From assembly GCF_963676685.1 (NCBI RefSeq), contig NC_092345.1, positions 46,645,838 to 46,709,837 of the forward strand: a stretch of DNA of 64,000 nucleotides, written 5' to 3'. The stretch comes from Mytilus edulis. Its lineage: Eukaryota; Mollusca; Bivalvia; Mytilida; Mytilidae. The translations under genes and the position numbers were made by a program. Numbering within the stretch: the stretch's first letter is position 1; each line of letters opens with the position of its first letter. This document shows, piece after piece, positions 24,605 to 38,300 of the stretch. The notes under the pieces were generated by a model, which was given only the letters and a program-made list of their open reading frames with translations, had not been told where the DNA came from and searched no databases.

Positions 24605-27600
24605 GTTAGGGTTATCGTCATCATTAGGGTTAGGGTTATAGACGGCATTAGGGTTAGGGTTATCGTCATCAGTAGGGTTAGGGTTATAGACAGCATTAGG
24701 GTTAGGGTTATCGTCATCAGTAGGGTTAGGGTTATAGACAGCATTAGGGTTAGGGTTCTAGGCAGCATTAGGGTTAGGGTTATAGACAGCATTAGGGTTA
24801 GGGTTATCGTCATCAGTAGGGTTAGGGTTATAGACAGCATTAGGGTTAGGGTTATAGGCAGCATTAAGGTTAGGGTTATAGACAGCGTTATAGACAGCAT
24901 TAGGGTTAGGGTTATAGACAGCGTTATAGACAGCATTAGGGTTAGGGTTATTGTCATCATTAGGGGTAGTGTTATAGACAGCATTAGGGTTAGGGTTATA
25001 GACAGTATTAGGGTTATGGTTATAGACAGCATTAGGTTTAGGGTTATAGACAGCATTAGGGTTAGGGTTATAGACAGCATTAGGGTTAGGGTTAATAGAA
25101 AGCATTAGGGTTAGGGTTATAGACATCATTAGGGTTAGGGTTATAGACAGCATTAGGGTTAGGGTTATAAACAGCACAAGGGTTTGGGTTAAAGACAGGA
25201 TTAGGGTTAGGGTTATAGTCATCAGCAGGGTTAGGGTTATAGACAGCATTAGGGTTAGGGTTATAGTCATCAGTAGGGTTAGGGTTATAGACAGCATTAG
25301 GGTTAGGGTTATAGGCAGCATTAGGGTTCGGGTTATAGACAGCGTTATAGACAGCATTAGGGTTAGGGTTATCGTCATCATTAGGGGTAAGGTTATAGAC
25401 AGCATTAAGGTTAGGGTTATACACGGCATTAGGGTTAGGGTTATAGACAGCATTAGGGTTAGGGTTATAGTCATCAGTAGGGTTAGGGTTATAGACAGCA
25501 TTAGGGTTAGGGTTATAGGCAGCATTAGGGTTAGGGTTATAGACAGCGTTATAGACAGTATTAGGGTTATGGTTAAAGACAGGATTAGGGTTAGGGTTAT
25601 CGACAGCATTAGGGTTAGGGTTATAGGCAGCATTAGGGTTAGGGTTATAGACAGCGTTATAGACAGTATTAGACTATGGTTATAGACAGCATTAGGTTTA
25701 GGGTTATAGACATCATTAGGGTTAGTGTTAATAGAACGCATTAGGGTTAGGGTTATAGACATCATTAGGGTTAGGGTTATAGACAGCATTAGGGTTAGAG
25801 TTATAAACAGCACAAGGGTTTGGGTTAAAGACAGGATTAGGGTTAGGGTTATAGTCATCAGTAGGGTTATGGTTATAGACAGCATTAGGGTTAGGGTTAT
25901 AAACAGCATTAGGGTTAGGGTTGTAGACTTCAGTAGGGTTAGTGTCATAGACATCATTAGGGTAAGAGTTCTAGACATCATTAGGGTTAGAGTTATCGAC
26001 AGCATTAGGGATAGGTTTATAGACAGCATTAGGGTTAGGGTTATAGACAGCATGTGGTTTAGGGTTATAGACAGCATTAGTGTTATGGTTATAGACAGTA
26101 CTAGGGTTAGGGTTATAGACAGAATTAGGGTTAGGGTTATAGACAGCATTTTAGGAATAGGGTTAGGGTTATAGACGTCATTAGGGTTAGGGTAATAGTC
26201 ATCATTAGGGTTAGGGTTATAGACAGCACTAAGGTTAGGGTTATAGACATCATTAGGGTTAGGGTTAATAGAAAGCATTAGGGTTAGGGTTATAGACATC
26301 ATTAGAGTTAGGGTTATAGACAGCATTAGGTTTAGGGTTATAGACAGCACAAGGGTTAGGGTTAAAGACAGGATTAGGGTTAGCGTTATAGTCATCATTA
26401 GGGTTAGGGTTATAGACAGCATTAGGGTTAGGGTTATAGACATCATTAGGGTTAGGGTTATAGACATCATTAGGGTTAGGGTTATTGACAGCACTAAGGT
26501 AAGGGTTATAGACAATATTAGGGTTAGGGTTATAGACGGCATTAGGGTTAGGGTTATAGACAGTATTAGGGTTAAGGTTATAGTCATAATTAGGGTTAGG
26601 GTTGGAGACAGCACTAAGGTTACGGTTATAGACAGAATGAGGGTTAGGGTTATAGACAGCATAAGGGTTAGGGTTATAGACGTCATTAGGGTTAGGGTTA
26701 TAGACAGCATTAGGGTTAGGGTTATAGACAGCATTAGGGTTAGGGTTATAAACAGAATTAGGGTTAGGGTTATAGACGTCATTAGGGTTAGGGTTATAGT
26801 CATCATTAGGGGTAGGGTTATAGACAGCATTAGGGTTAGGGTTTTCGACAGCATTAGGGTTAGTGTTATAGACAGCGTTATAGACAGTATTCGGGTTATG
26901 GTTATAGACAGCATTAGGGTTAGGGTTATAGACATCATTAGGGTTAGGGTTAATAGAAAGCATTAGGGTTAGGGTTATAGACATCATTAGGGTTAGGGTT
27001 ATAGACAGCATTAGGGTTAGGGTTATAGACAGCACAAGGGTTAGGGTTAAAGACAGGATTAGGGTTAGGGTTATAGTCATCATTAGGGTTAGGGTTATAG
27101 ACAGCATTAGGGTTAGGGTTAAAGACAGCACTAGGGTTAGGGTTATAGACAGCTTAAGGGTTAGGGTTATCGTCATCATTAGGGTTAGGGTTATAGACGG
27201 CATTAGGGTTAGGGTTATCGTCATCAGTAGGGTTAGGGTTATAGACAGCATTAGGGTTAGGGTTATCGTCATCAGTAGGGTTAGGGTTATAGACAGCATT
27301 AGGGTTAGGGTTCTAGGCAGCATTAGGGTTAGGGTTATAGACAGCATTAGGGTTAGGGTTATCGTCATCAGTAGGGTTAGGGTTATAGACAGCATTAGGG
27401 TTAGGGTTATAGGCAGCATTAAGGTTAGGGTTATAGACAGCGTTATAGACAGCATTAGGGTTAGGGTTATAGACAGCGTTATAGACAGCATTAGGGTTAG
27501 GGTTATTGTCATCATTAGGGGTAGTGTTATAGACAGCATTAGGGTTAGGGTTATCGTCATCAGTAGGGTTAGGGTTATAGACAGCATTAGGGTTAGGGTT

Positions 27601-29832
27601 ATTGTCATCATTAGGGGTAGTGTTATAGACAGCATTAGGGTTAGGGTTATAGACAGCGTTATAGACAGTATTAGGGTTATGGTTATAGACAGCATTAGGT
27701 TTAGGGTTATAGACAGCATTAGGGTTAGGGTTATAGACAGCATTAGGGTTAGGGTTAATAGAAAGCATTAGGGTCAGGGTTATAGACATCATTAGGGTTA
27801 GGGTTATAGACAGCATTAGGGTTAGGGTTATAAACAGCACAAGGGTTTGGGTTAAAGACAGGATTAGGGTTAGGGTTATAGTCATCAGCAGGGTTAGGGT
27901 TATAGACAGCATTAGGGTTAGGGTTATAGTCATCAGTAGGGTTAGGGTTATAGACAGCATTAGGGTTAGGGTTATAGGCAGCATTAGGGTTCGGGTTATA
28001 GACAGCGTTATAGACAGCATTAGGGTTAGGGTTATCGTCATCATTAGGGGTAAGGTTATAGACAGCATTAAGGTTAGGGTTATACACGGCATTAGGGTTA
28101 GGGTTATAGACAGCATTAGGGTTAGGGTTATAGTCATCAGTAGGGTTAGGGTTATAGACAGCATTAGGGTTAGGGTTATAGGCAGCATTAGGGTTAGGGT
28201 TATAGACAGCGTTATAGACAGTATTAGGGTTATGGTTAAAGACAGGATTAGGGTTAGGGTTATCGACAGCATTAGGGTTAGGGTTATAGGCAGCATTAGG
28301 GTTAGGGTTATAGACAGCGTTATAGACAGTATTAGACTATGGTTATAGACAGCATTAGGTTTAGGGTTATAGACATCATTAGGGTTAGTGTTAATAGAAC
28401 GCATTAGGGTTAGGGTTATAGACATCATTAGGGTTAGGGTTATAGACAGCATTAGGGTTAGAGTTAAAAACAGCACAAGGGTTTGGGTTAAAGACAGGAT
28501 TAGGGTTAGGGTTATAGTCATCAGTAGGGTTATGGTTATAGACAGCATTAGGGTTAGGGTTATAAACAGCATTAGGGTTAGGGTTGTAGACTTCAGTAGG
28601 GTTAGTGTCATAGACATCATTAGGGTAAGAGTTCTAGACATCATTAGGGTTAGAGTTATCGACAGCATTAGGGATAGGTTTATAGACAGCATTAGGGTTA
28701 GGGTTATAGACAGCATGTGGTTTAGGGTTATAGACAGCATTAGTGTTATGGTTATAGACAGTACTAGGGTTAGGGTTATAGACAGAATTAGGGTTAGGGT
28801 TATAAACAGCATTTTAGGAATAGGGTTAGGGTTATAGACGTCATTAGGGTTAGGGTAATAGTCATCATTAGGGTTAGGGTTATAGACAGCACTAAGGTTA
28901 GGGTTATAGACATCATTAGGGTTAGGGTTAATAGAAAGCATTAGGGTTAGGGTTATAGACATCATTAGAGTTAGGGTTATAGACAGCATTAGGTTTAGGG
29001 TTATAGACAGCACAAGGGTTAGGGTTAAAGACAGGATTAGGGTTAGCGTTATAGTCATCATTAGGGTTAGGGTTATAGACAGCATTAGGGTTAGGGTTAT
29101 AGACATCATTAGGGTTAGGGTTATAGACATCATTAGGGTTAGGGTTATTGACAGCACTAAGGTAAGGGTTATAGACAATATTAGGGTTAGGGTTATAGAC
29201 GGCATTAGGGTTAGGGTTATAGACAGTATTAGGGTTAAGGTTATAGTCATAATTAGGGTTAGGGTTGGAGACAGCACTAAGGTTACGGTTATAGACAGAA
29301 TGAGGGTTAGGGTTATAGACAGCATAAGGGTTAGGGTTATAGACGTCATTAGGGTTAGGGTTATAGACAGCATTAGGGTTAGGGTTATAGACAGCATTAG
29401 GGTTAGGGTTATAAACAGAATTAGGGTTAGGGTTATAGACGTCATTAGGGTTAGGGTTATAGTCATCATTAGGGGTAGGGTTATAGACAGCATTAGGGTT
29501 AGGGTTTTCGACAGCATTAGGGTTAGTGTTATAGACAGCGTTATAGACAGTATTCGGGTTATGGTTATAGACAGCATTAGGGTTAGGGTTATAGACATCA
29601 TTAGGGTTAGGGTTAATAGAAAGCATTAGGGTTAGGGTTATAGACATCATTAGGGTTAGGGTTATAGACAGCATTAGGGTTAGGGTTATAGACAGCACAA
29701 GGGTTAGGGTTAAAGACAGGATTAGGGTTAGGGTTATAGTCATCATTAGGGTTAGGGTTATAGACAGCATTCGGGTTAGGGTTAAAGACAGCACTAGGGT
29801 TAGGGTTATAGACAGCTTAAGGGTTAGGGTTA
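24605..29832 (+). repeat. Higher-order repeat: two ~2.6 kb blocks, second with a 108 bp gain
   Basis: Segments at 25092-25424, 25725-26174 and 26637-26966 recur at +2,663 (27755, 28388, 29300). Left of ~25.0 kb the offset is 2,555 (24758 against 27313), so one copy differs by 108 bp. Both blocks end at the rare junction GACAGCTTAAGGGTTAGGG (near 27150 and 29812). These blocks are rich in spacer dimers (ACAGCGTTATAGACAG) that lack the TTAGGG pair, and in TTATCGTCATCA spacers. Confidence 0.8.
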
Positions 29833-32007
29833 TAGACGTCATTAGGGTTAGGGTTATAGACAGCATTAGGGTTAGGGTTATAGACAGAATTAGGGTTAGG
29901 GTTATAGACGTCATTAGGGGTAGGGTAATAGTCATCATTAGGTTTATGGTTATAGACAGCATTAGGGTTAGGGTTATCGACAGCATTAGGGTTAGGGTTA
30001 TAGACAGCGTTATAGACAGTATTAGGGTTAGGGTTATAGACAGCATTAGGGTTAGGGTTATAGACAGCATTAGGGTTAGGGTTATAGACAGCATTAGGGT
30101 TAGGGTTATATACAGCACTAGGGTTAGGGTTATAGACGGTAATAGGGTTAGGGTTATAGACAGCATTAGGGTTAGAGTTATAGACAGCATTAGGGTTAGG
30201 TTTATAGAGAGAATTAGGGTTAGGGTGATAGTCATCATTAGGATTAGGGTTATAGACAGCATTAGGTGAAAGTTATAGACAGCATTAGGGTTAGGGTTAT
30301 CGACAGCATTAGGGTTAGGGTTATACACATCAGTAGGGTTAGGGTTATAGACATTATTAGGGTTAGGGTTAATAGAAAGCATTAGGGTCAGTGTTATAGA
30401 CATCATTAGGGTTAGGGTTATACACAGCATAAGGGTCATGGTTATAGACAGCACAAGGGTTAGGGTTAAAGACAGGATTAGGGTTAGGGTTATAGTCATA
30501 ATTAGGGTTAGGGTTATAGACAGCACTAGGGTTACGGTTATAGACAGAATGGGGGTTAGGGTTATAGACAGCATAAGGGTTAGGGTTATAGACGTCATTT
30601 AGGTTAGGGTTATAGACAGCATTAGGGTTAGGGTTATAGACAGCATTAGGGTTAGGGTTATAGACAGAATTAGGGATAGGGTTATAAACGTCATTAGGGT
30701 TAGGGTTATAGTCATCATTAGGGGTAGGGTTATAGAAGCATTAGGGTTAGGGTTATCGACAGCATTAGGGTTAGGGTTTTAGACAGCGTTATAGACAGTA
30801 TTAGGGTTATGGTTATAGACAGCATTAGGGTTAGGGTTATAGACATCATTAGGGTTAGGGTTATAGACAGCGTTATAGACAGTATTAGGGTTGGAGACAG
30901 CACTAAGGTTACGGTTATGGACAGAATGAGGGTTAGGGTTATAGACAGCATAAGGGTTAGGGTTATAGACGTCATTAGGGTTAGGGTTATAGACAGCATT
31001 AGGGTTAGGGTTATAGACAGCATTAGGGTTAGGGTTATAAACAGAATTAGGGTTAGGGTTATAGACGTTATTAGGGTTAGGGTTATAGTCATCATTAGGG
31101 GTAGGGTTATAGACAGCATTAGGGTTAGGGTTTTCGACAGCATTAGGGTTAGTGTTATAGACAGCGTTATAGACAGTATTAGGGTTATGGTTATAGACAG
31201 CATTAGGGTTAGGGTTATAGACATCATTAGGGTTAGGGTTAATAGAAAACATTAGGGTTAGGGTTATAGACAGCATTAGGGTTAGGGTTATAGACATCAT
31301 TAGGGTTAGGGTTAATAGAAAACATTAGGGTTAGGGTTAATAGAAAACATTAGGGTTAGGGTTATAGACAACATTAGGGTTAGGGTTATAGACAGCATTA
31401 GGGTTAGGGTTATAGACAGCACAAGGATTAGGGTTAAAGACAGGATTAGGGTTAGGGTTATAGTCATCATTAGGGTTAGGGTTATAGTCATCATTAGGAT
31501 TAGGGTTATAGACAGCATTAGGTTAGAGTTATAGACAGCATTAGGGTTAGGGTTATCGACAGCATTAGGGTTAGGGTTATAGAAAGCACTAGGGTTACGG
31601 TTATAGACGGCATTAGGGTTAGGGTTATAGACAGCATTAGGGTTAGGGTTATAGACAGCATTAGGGTTAGGGTTATAGACAGCATTAGGGTTAGGGTTAT
31701 AGACAGCATTAGGGTTAGGGTTATAGACAGCACTAGGGTTAGGGTTATAGACGGTATTAGGGTTAGGGTTATAAACAGCATTAGGGTTAGAGTTATAGAC
31801 AGCATTAGGGTTAGGTTTATAGAGAGAATTAGGGTTAGGGTTATAGTCATCATTAGGATTAGGGTTATAGACAGCATTAGGTGAAAGTTATAGACAGCAT
31901 TAGGGTTAGGGTTATCGACAGCATTAGGGTTAGGGTTATAGACATCAGTAGGGTTAGGGTTATAGACATCATTAGGGTTAGGGTTAATAGAAAGCATTAG
32001 GGTTAGT

Positions 32008-35000
32008 GTTATAGACATCATTAGGGTTAGGGTTATAGACAGCATTAGGGTCAGGGTTATAGACAGCACAAGGGTTAGGGTTAAAGACAGGATTAGGGTT
32101 AGGGTAATAGTCATAATTAGGGTTAGGGTTATAGACAGCACTAGGGTTACGGTTATAGACAGAATGGGGGTTAGGGTTATAGACAGCATAAGGGTTAGGG
32201 TTATAGACGTCATTAAGGTTAGGGTTATAGACAGCATTAGGGTTAGGGTTATAGACAGCATTAGGGTTAGGGTTATAGACAGAATTAGGGATAGGGTTAT
32301 AAACGTCATTAGGGTTAGGGTTATAGTCATCATTAGGGGTAGGGTTATAGAAGCATTAGGGTTAGGGTTATCGACAGCATTAGGGTTAGGGTTTTAGACA
32401 GCGTTATAGACAGTATTAGGGTTATGGTTATAGACAGCATTAGGGTTAGGGTTATAGACATCATTAGGGTTAGGGTTAATAGAAAACATTAGGGTTAGGG
32501 TTATAGACATCATTAGGGTTAGGGTTATAGACAGCATAAGGGTTAGGGTTATAGACAGCACAAGGATTAGGGTTAAAGACAGGATTAGGGTTAGGGTTAT
32601 AGTCATCATTAGGGTTAGGGTTATAGTCATCATTAGGATTAGGGTTATAGACAGCATTAGGTTAGAGTTATAGACAGCATTAGGGTTAGGGTTATCGACA
32701 GCATTAGGGTTAGGGTTATAGACATAATTAGGGTTAGGGTTAATAGAAAGCATTAGGGTTAGGGTTATAGACTTCATTAGGGTTAGGGTTAATAGAAAGC
32801 ATTAGGGTTAGGGTTATAGACATCATTAGGGTTAAGGTTATAGACAGCATTATGGTTAGGGTTTTAGACTTCATTAGGGTTAGGGTTATAGACATCATTA
32901 GGGTTAGGGTTATATACATCATTAGGATTAGGGTTATAGACAGCACTAAGGTAAGGGTTATAGACAGTATTAGAGTTAGGGTTATAGACAGCATTAGGGT
33001 TAGGGTTATAGACAGTATTAGGGTTAGGGTTATAGTCATAATTAGGGTTAGGGTTATAGACGTCATTAGGGTTAGGGTTATAGACAGCATTAGGGTTAGG
33101 GTTATAGACAGCACTAAGGTAAGGGTTATAGACAGTATTAGAGTTAGGGTTATAGACAGCACTAGGGTTAGGGTTATAGACAGCATAAGGGTTAGGGTTA
33201 TAGACAGCATAAGGGTTAGGGTTATAGACGTCATTAGGGTTAGGGTTATAGACAGCATTAGGGTTAGGGTTATAGACAGCATTAGGGTTAGGGTTATAGA
33301 CAGCACTAGGGTTAGGGTTATAGACAGTATTAGGGTTAGGGTTATAGACAGCATTAGGGTTAGGGTTATAGACACCATTAGGGTTAGGGTTATAGACCGC
33401 ATTAAGGTTAGGGTTATAGACAGCATTTTAGGATTAGGGTTATAGACAGTATAAGGTTTAGGGTTATAGACACCATTAGGGTTAGGGTTATAGACAGCAT
33501 TAGGGTAAGGGTTATAGACAGCATTAGGATTAGGGTTATAGACAGCACTAGGTTTAGGGTTATAGACAGTATTAGGGTTAGGGTTATAGACAGCATTAGG
33601 GTTAGGGTTATAGACAGCATTTCGGGTTAGGGTTATAGACAGCATTTCGGGTTAGGGTTATAGTCATCATTAGGATAGGATTATAGACAGCATTCGGTTA
33701 GAGTTATAGACGGCATTAGGGTTAGAGTTATAGACAGCATTAGGGTTAGGGTTATAGACATCATTAGGGTTAGGGTTATCGACAGCATTATGGTTAGGGT
33801 TATAGACAGCATTAGGATTAGGGTTATAGACAGTACTAGGGTTAGGGTTATAGGCAGAATTAGGGTTAGGGTTATAGACAGCATTTTAGGAATAGGGTTA
33901 TAGACAGCATTAGGGTTAGGGTTCTAGACGTCATTAGGGTTAGAGTTATAGTCATCATTAGGGTTAGGGTTATAGACAGCACTAGGGTTAGGGTTATAGA
34001 CATCATTAGGGTTAGGGTTAATAGAAGGCATTAGGGTTAGGGTTATAGACCGCACTAAGGTTAGGGTTATAGACAGCATTTTAGGATTAGGGTTATAGAC
34101 AGTATAAGGTTTAGGGTTATAGACACCATTAGGGTTAGGGTTATAGACAGCATTAGGGTAAGGGTTATAGACAGCATTAGGATTAGGGTTATAGACAGCA
34201 CTAGGTTTAGGGTTATAGACAGTATTAGGGTTAGGGTTATAGACAGCATTAGGGTTAGGGTTATAGACAGCATTTCGGGTTAGGGTTATAGACAGCATTT
34301 CGGGTTAGGGTTATAGTCATCATTAGGATAGGATTATAGACAGCATTCGGTTAGAGTTATAGACGGCATTAGGGTTAGAGTTATAGACAGCATTAGGGTT
34401 AGGGTTATAGACATCATTAGGGTTAGGGTTATCGACAGCATTATGGTTAGGGTTATAGACAGCATTAGGATTAGGGTTATAGACAGTACTAGGGTTAGGG
34501 TTATAGGCAGAATTAGGGTTAGGGTTATAGACAGCATTTTAGGATTAGGGTTATAGACAGCATTAGGGTTAGGGTTCTAGACGTCATTAGGGTTAGAGTT
34601 ATAGTCATCATTAGGGTTAGGGTTATAGACAGCACTAGGGTTAGGGTTATAGACATCATTAGGGTTAGGGTTAATAGAAGGCATTAGGGTTAGGGTTATA
34701 GACATCATTAGGGTTAGGGTTATAGACCGCATTAGGGTTAGGGTTATAGACAACACAAGGGTTAGGGTTAAAGAGAGGATTAAGGTTAGGGTTATAGTCA
34801 TCATTAGGGTTAGGGTTATAGACAGCATTAGGGTTAGGGTTAAAGACAGCACTAGGGTTAGGGTTATAGACATCATTAGGGTTAGGGTTATAGACATCAT
34901 TAGGGTTAGGGTTAATAGAAAGCATTAGGGTTAGTGTTATAGACATCATTAGGGTTAGGGTTATAGACAGCATTAGGGTCAGGGTTATAGACAGCACAAG

Positions 35001-35665
35001 GGTTAGGGTTAAAGACAGGATTAGGGTTAGGGTAATAGTCATAATTAGGGTTAGGGTTATAGACAGCACTAGGGTTACGGTTATAGACAGAATGGGGGTT
35101 AGGGTTATAGACAGCATAAGGGTTAGGGTTATAGACGTCATTAAGGTTAGGGTTATAGACAGCATTAGGGTTAGGGTTATAGACAGCATTAGGGTTAGGG
35201 TTATAGACAGAATTAGGGATAGGGTTATAAACGTCATTAGGGTTAGGGTTATAGTCATCATTAGGGGTAGGGTTATAGAAACATTAGGGTTAGGGTTATC
35301 GACAGCATTAGGGTTAGGGTTTTAGACAGCGTTATAGACAGTATTAGGGTTATGGTTATAGACAGCATTAGGGTTAGGGTTATAGACATCATTAGGGTTA
35401 GGGTTAATATAAACCATTAGGGTTAGGGTTATAGACATCATTAGGGTTAGGGTTATAGACAGCATAAGGGTTAGGGTTATAGACAGCACAAGGATTAGGG
35501 TTAAAGACAGGATTAGGGTTAGGGTTATAGTCATCATTAGGGTTAGGGTTATAGTCATCATTAGGATTAGGGTTATAGACAGCATTAGGTTAGAGTTATA
35601 GACAGCATTAGGGTTAGGGTTATCGACAGCATTAGGGTTAGGGTTATAGACATAATTAGGGTTAG
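32008..35665 (+). repeat. Higher-order duplication at 2,928 bp offset
   Basis: The segment around 32008-32735 (including a GACAGAATGGGGGTTAGGG junction at ~32158 and a TTATAGAAGCATTAGGG junction at ~32344) recurs at ~34936-35663. Small differences occur, such as GAAACATT for GAAGCATT. Between the copies lie the ~653 bp duplicated blocks listed separately. Confidence 0.7.
33414..34537 (+). repeat. ~653 bp tandem block pair within the satellite
   Basis: 33414-33620 and 33681-33884 recur at 34067-34273 and 34334-34537, an exact offset of 653 bp. Both copies include the doubled GACAGCATTTCGGGTTAGG landmark and ATTAGGATAGGATTATAGAC. Similar offsets appear further right (35889 against 36541, 652 bp). 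Confidence 0.75.
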
Positions 35666-36899
35666 GGTTAATAGAAAGCATTAGGGTTAGGGTTATAGAC
35701 TTCATTAGGGTTAGGGTTATAGACAGCATTAGGGTTAGGGTTATAGACATCATTAGGGTTAAGGTTATAGACAGCATTAGGATTAGGGTTATAGACAGTA
35801 CTAGGGTTAGGGTTATAGGCAGAATTAGGGTTAGGGTTATAGACAGCATTTTAGGATTAGGGTTATAGACAGCATTAGGGTTAGGGTTCTAGACGTCATT
35901 AGGGTTAGAGTTATAGTCATCATTAGGGTTAGGGTTATAGACAGCACTAGGGTTAGGGTTATAGACATCATTAGGGTTAGGGTTAATAGAAGGCATTAGG
36001 GTTAGGGTTATAGACATCATTAGGGTTAGGGTTATAGACCGCATTAGGGTTAGGGTTATAGACAACACAAGGGTTAGGGTTAAAGAGAGGATTAAGGTTA
36101 GGGTTATAGTCATCATTAGGGTTAGGGTTATAGACAGCATTAGGGTTAGGGTTATAGACAGTATTAGGGTTAGGGTTATAGACATCATTAGGGTTAGGGT
36201 TATAGACATCATTAGGGTTAGGGTTAATAGACAGCATTAGGGTTAAGGTTATAGACATCATTAGGATTAGGGTTATAGACAGCACTAAGGTAAGGGTTAT
36301 AGACAGTATTAGAGTTAGGGTTATAGACAGCACTAGGGTTAGGGTTATAGACAGCATAAGGGTTAGGGTTATAGACAGCATAAGGGTTAGGGTTATAGAC
36401 GTCATTAGGGTTAGGGTTATAGACAGCATTAGGGTTAGGGTTATAGACAGTACTAGGGTTAGGGTTATAGGCAGAATTAGGGTTAGGGTTATAGACAGCA
36501 TTTTAGGATTAGGGTTATAGACAGCATTAGGGTTAGGGTTCTAGACGTCATTAGGGTTAGAGTTATAGTCATCATTAGGGTTAGGGTTATAGACAGCACT
36601 AGGGTTAGGGTTATAGACATCATTAGGGCTAGGGTTAATAGAAGGCATTAGGGTTAGGGTTATAGACATCATTAGGGTTAGGGTTATAGACCGCATTAGG
36701 GTTAGGGTTATAGACAACACAAGGGTTAGGGTTAAAGAGAGGATTAAGGTTAGGGTTATAGTCATCATTAGGGTTAGGGTTATAGACAGCATTAGGGTTA
36801 GGGTTAAAGACAGCACTAGGGTTAGGGTTATAGACATCATTAGGGTTAGGGTTATAGACATCATTAGGGTTAGGGTTATAGACAGCACTAAGGTAGGGG

Positions 36900-38300
36900 T
36901 TATAGACAGTATTAGTGTTAGGGTTATAGACGGCATTAGGGTTAGGGTTATAGACAGCATTAGGGTTAGGATTATAAACAGTATTAGGGTTAGGATTATA
37001 GTCATAATTAGGGTTAGGGTTATAGACAGCACTAGGGTTAGGGTTATAGACAGCATTAGGGTTAGGGTTATAGACAGCATAAGGGTTAGGGTTATAGACG
37101 TCATTAGGGTTAGGGTTATAGACAGCATTAGGGTTAGGGTTATAGACAGCATCAGGGTTAGGGTTATAGACAGAATTAGGGTTAGGGTTATAGACGTCAT
37201 AAGGGTTAGGGTCATAGTCATCATTAGGGGTAGGGTTATAGACAGCATTAGGGTTAGGGTTATCGACAGCATTAGGGTTAGGGTTATAGACAGCGTTATA
37301 GACAGTATTAGGGTTAGGGTTATAGACAGCATTAGGGTTAGGGTTATAGACAGCATTAGGGTTAGGGTTATAGAAAGCACTAGGGTTAGGGTTATAGACG
37401 GCATTAGGGTTAGGGTTATAGACAGCATTAGGGTTAGGGTTATAGACAGCATTAGGGTTAGGGTTATAGTCATCATTAGGGTTAGGGTTATAGACAGCGT
37501 TAGGGTTAGGGTTATAGACAGCATTAGGGTTAGGGTTGTAGACTTCATTAGGGTTAGGGTCATAGACATCATTAGGGTTAGGGTTATAGACAGCACTAGG
37601 GTTAGGTTTATAGACAGCATTAGGGTTAGGGTTATAAACAGTATTAGGGTTAGGGTTATAGTCATAATTAGGGTTAGGGTTATAGACAGCACTAGGGTTA
37701 GGGTTATAGACAGCATTAGGGTTAGGGTTATAGACAGCATAAGGGTTAGGGTTATAGACATCATTAGGGTTAGGGTTATAGACAGCATTAGGGTTAGGGT
37801 TATAGACAGCATCAGGGTTAGGGTTATAGACAGAATTAGGGTTAGGGTTATAGACGTCATAAAGGTTAGGGTCATAGTCATCATTAGGGGTAGGGTTATA
37901 GACAGCATTAGGGTTAGGGTTATCGACAGCATTAGGGTTAGGGTTATCGACAGTATTAGGGTTAGGGTTATAGACAGCATTAGGGTTAGGGTTATAGACA
38001 GCATTAGGGTTAGGGTTATAGAAAGCACTAGGGTTAGGGTTATAGACGGCATTAGGGTTAGGGTTATAGACAGCATTAGGGTTAGGGTTATCGACAGCAT
38101 TAGGGTTAGGGTTATAGTCATCATTAGGGTTAGGGTTATAGACAGCGTTAGGGTTAGGGTTATAGACAGCATTAGGGTTAGGGTTGTAGACTTCATTAGG
38201 GTTAGGGTCATAGACATCATTAGGGTTAGGGTTATAGACAGCATTAGGGTTAGGGTTATAGACAGCATTAGGGTTAGGGTTATAGACAGTACTAGGGTTA
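36900..38300 (+). repeat. ~660 bp tandem block pair near the right edge of the satellite
   Basis: The unit order beginning near 37021 (ACAGCACTAGGG, ACAGCATTAGGG, ACAGCATAAGGG, then a GACGTCA/GACATCA spacer) repeats from 37681. The copy is near identical to ~37920, including the TAGGGTCATAGTCATCATTA variant, then recurs with spacer changes. Confidence 0.7.

Noticed and set aside
24758..29601. Very long open frames in the satellite (e.g. 726 and 762 codons on the minus strand)
   Set aside because: They are a by-product of a 24 bp period with no stop in that frame. The same region is open in several frames on both strands, the products are monotonous octapeptides, and ends fall wherever unit length breaks the phase.
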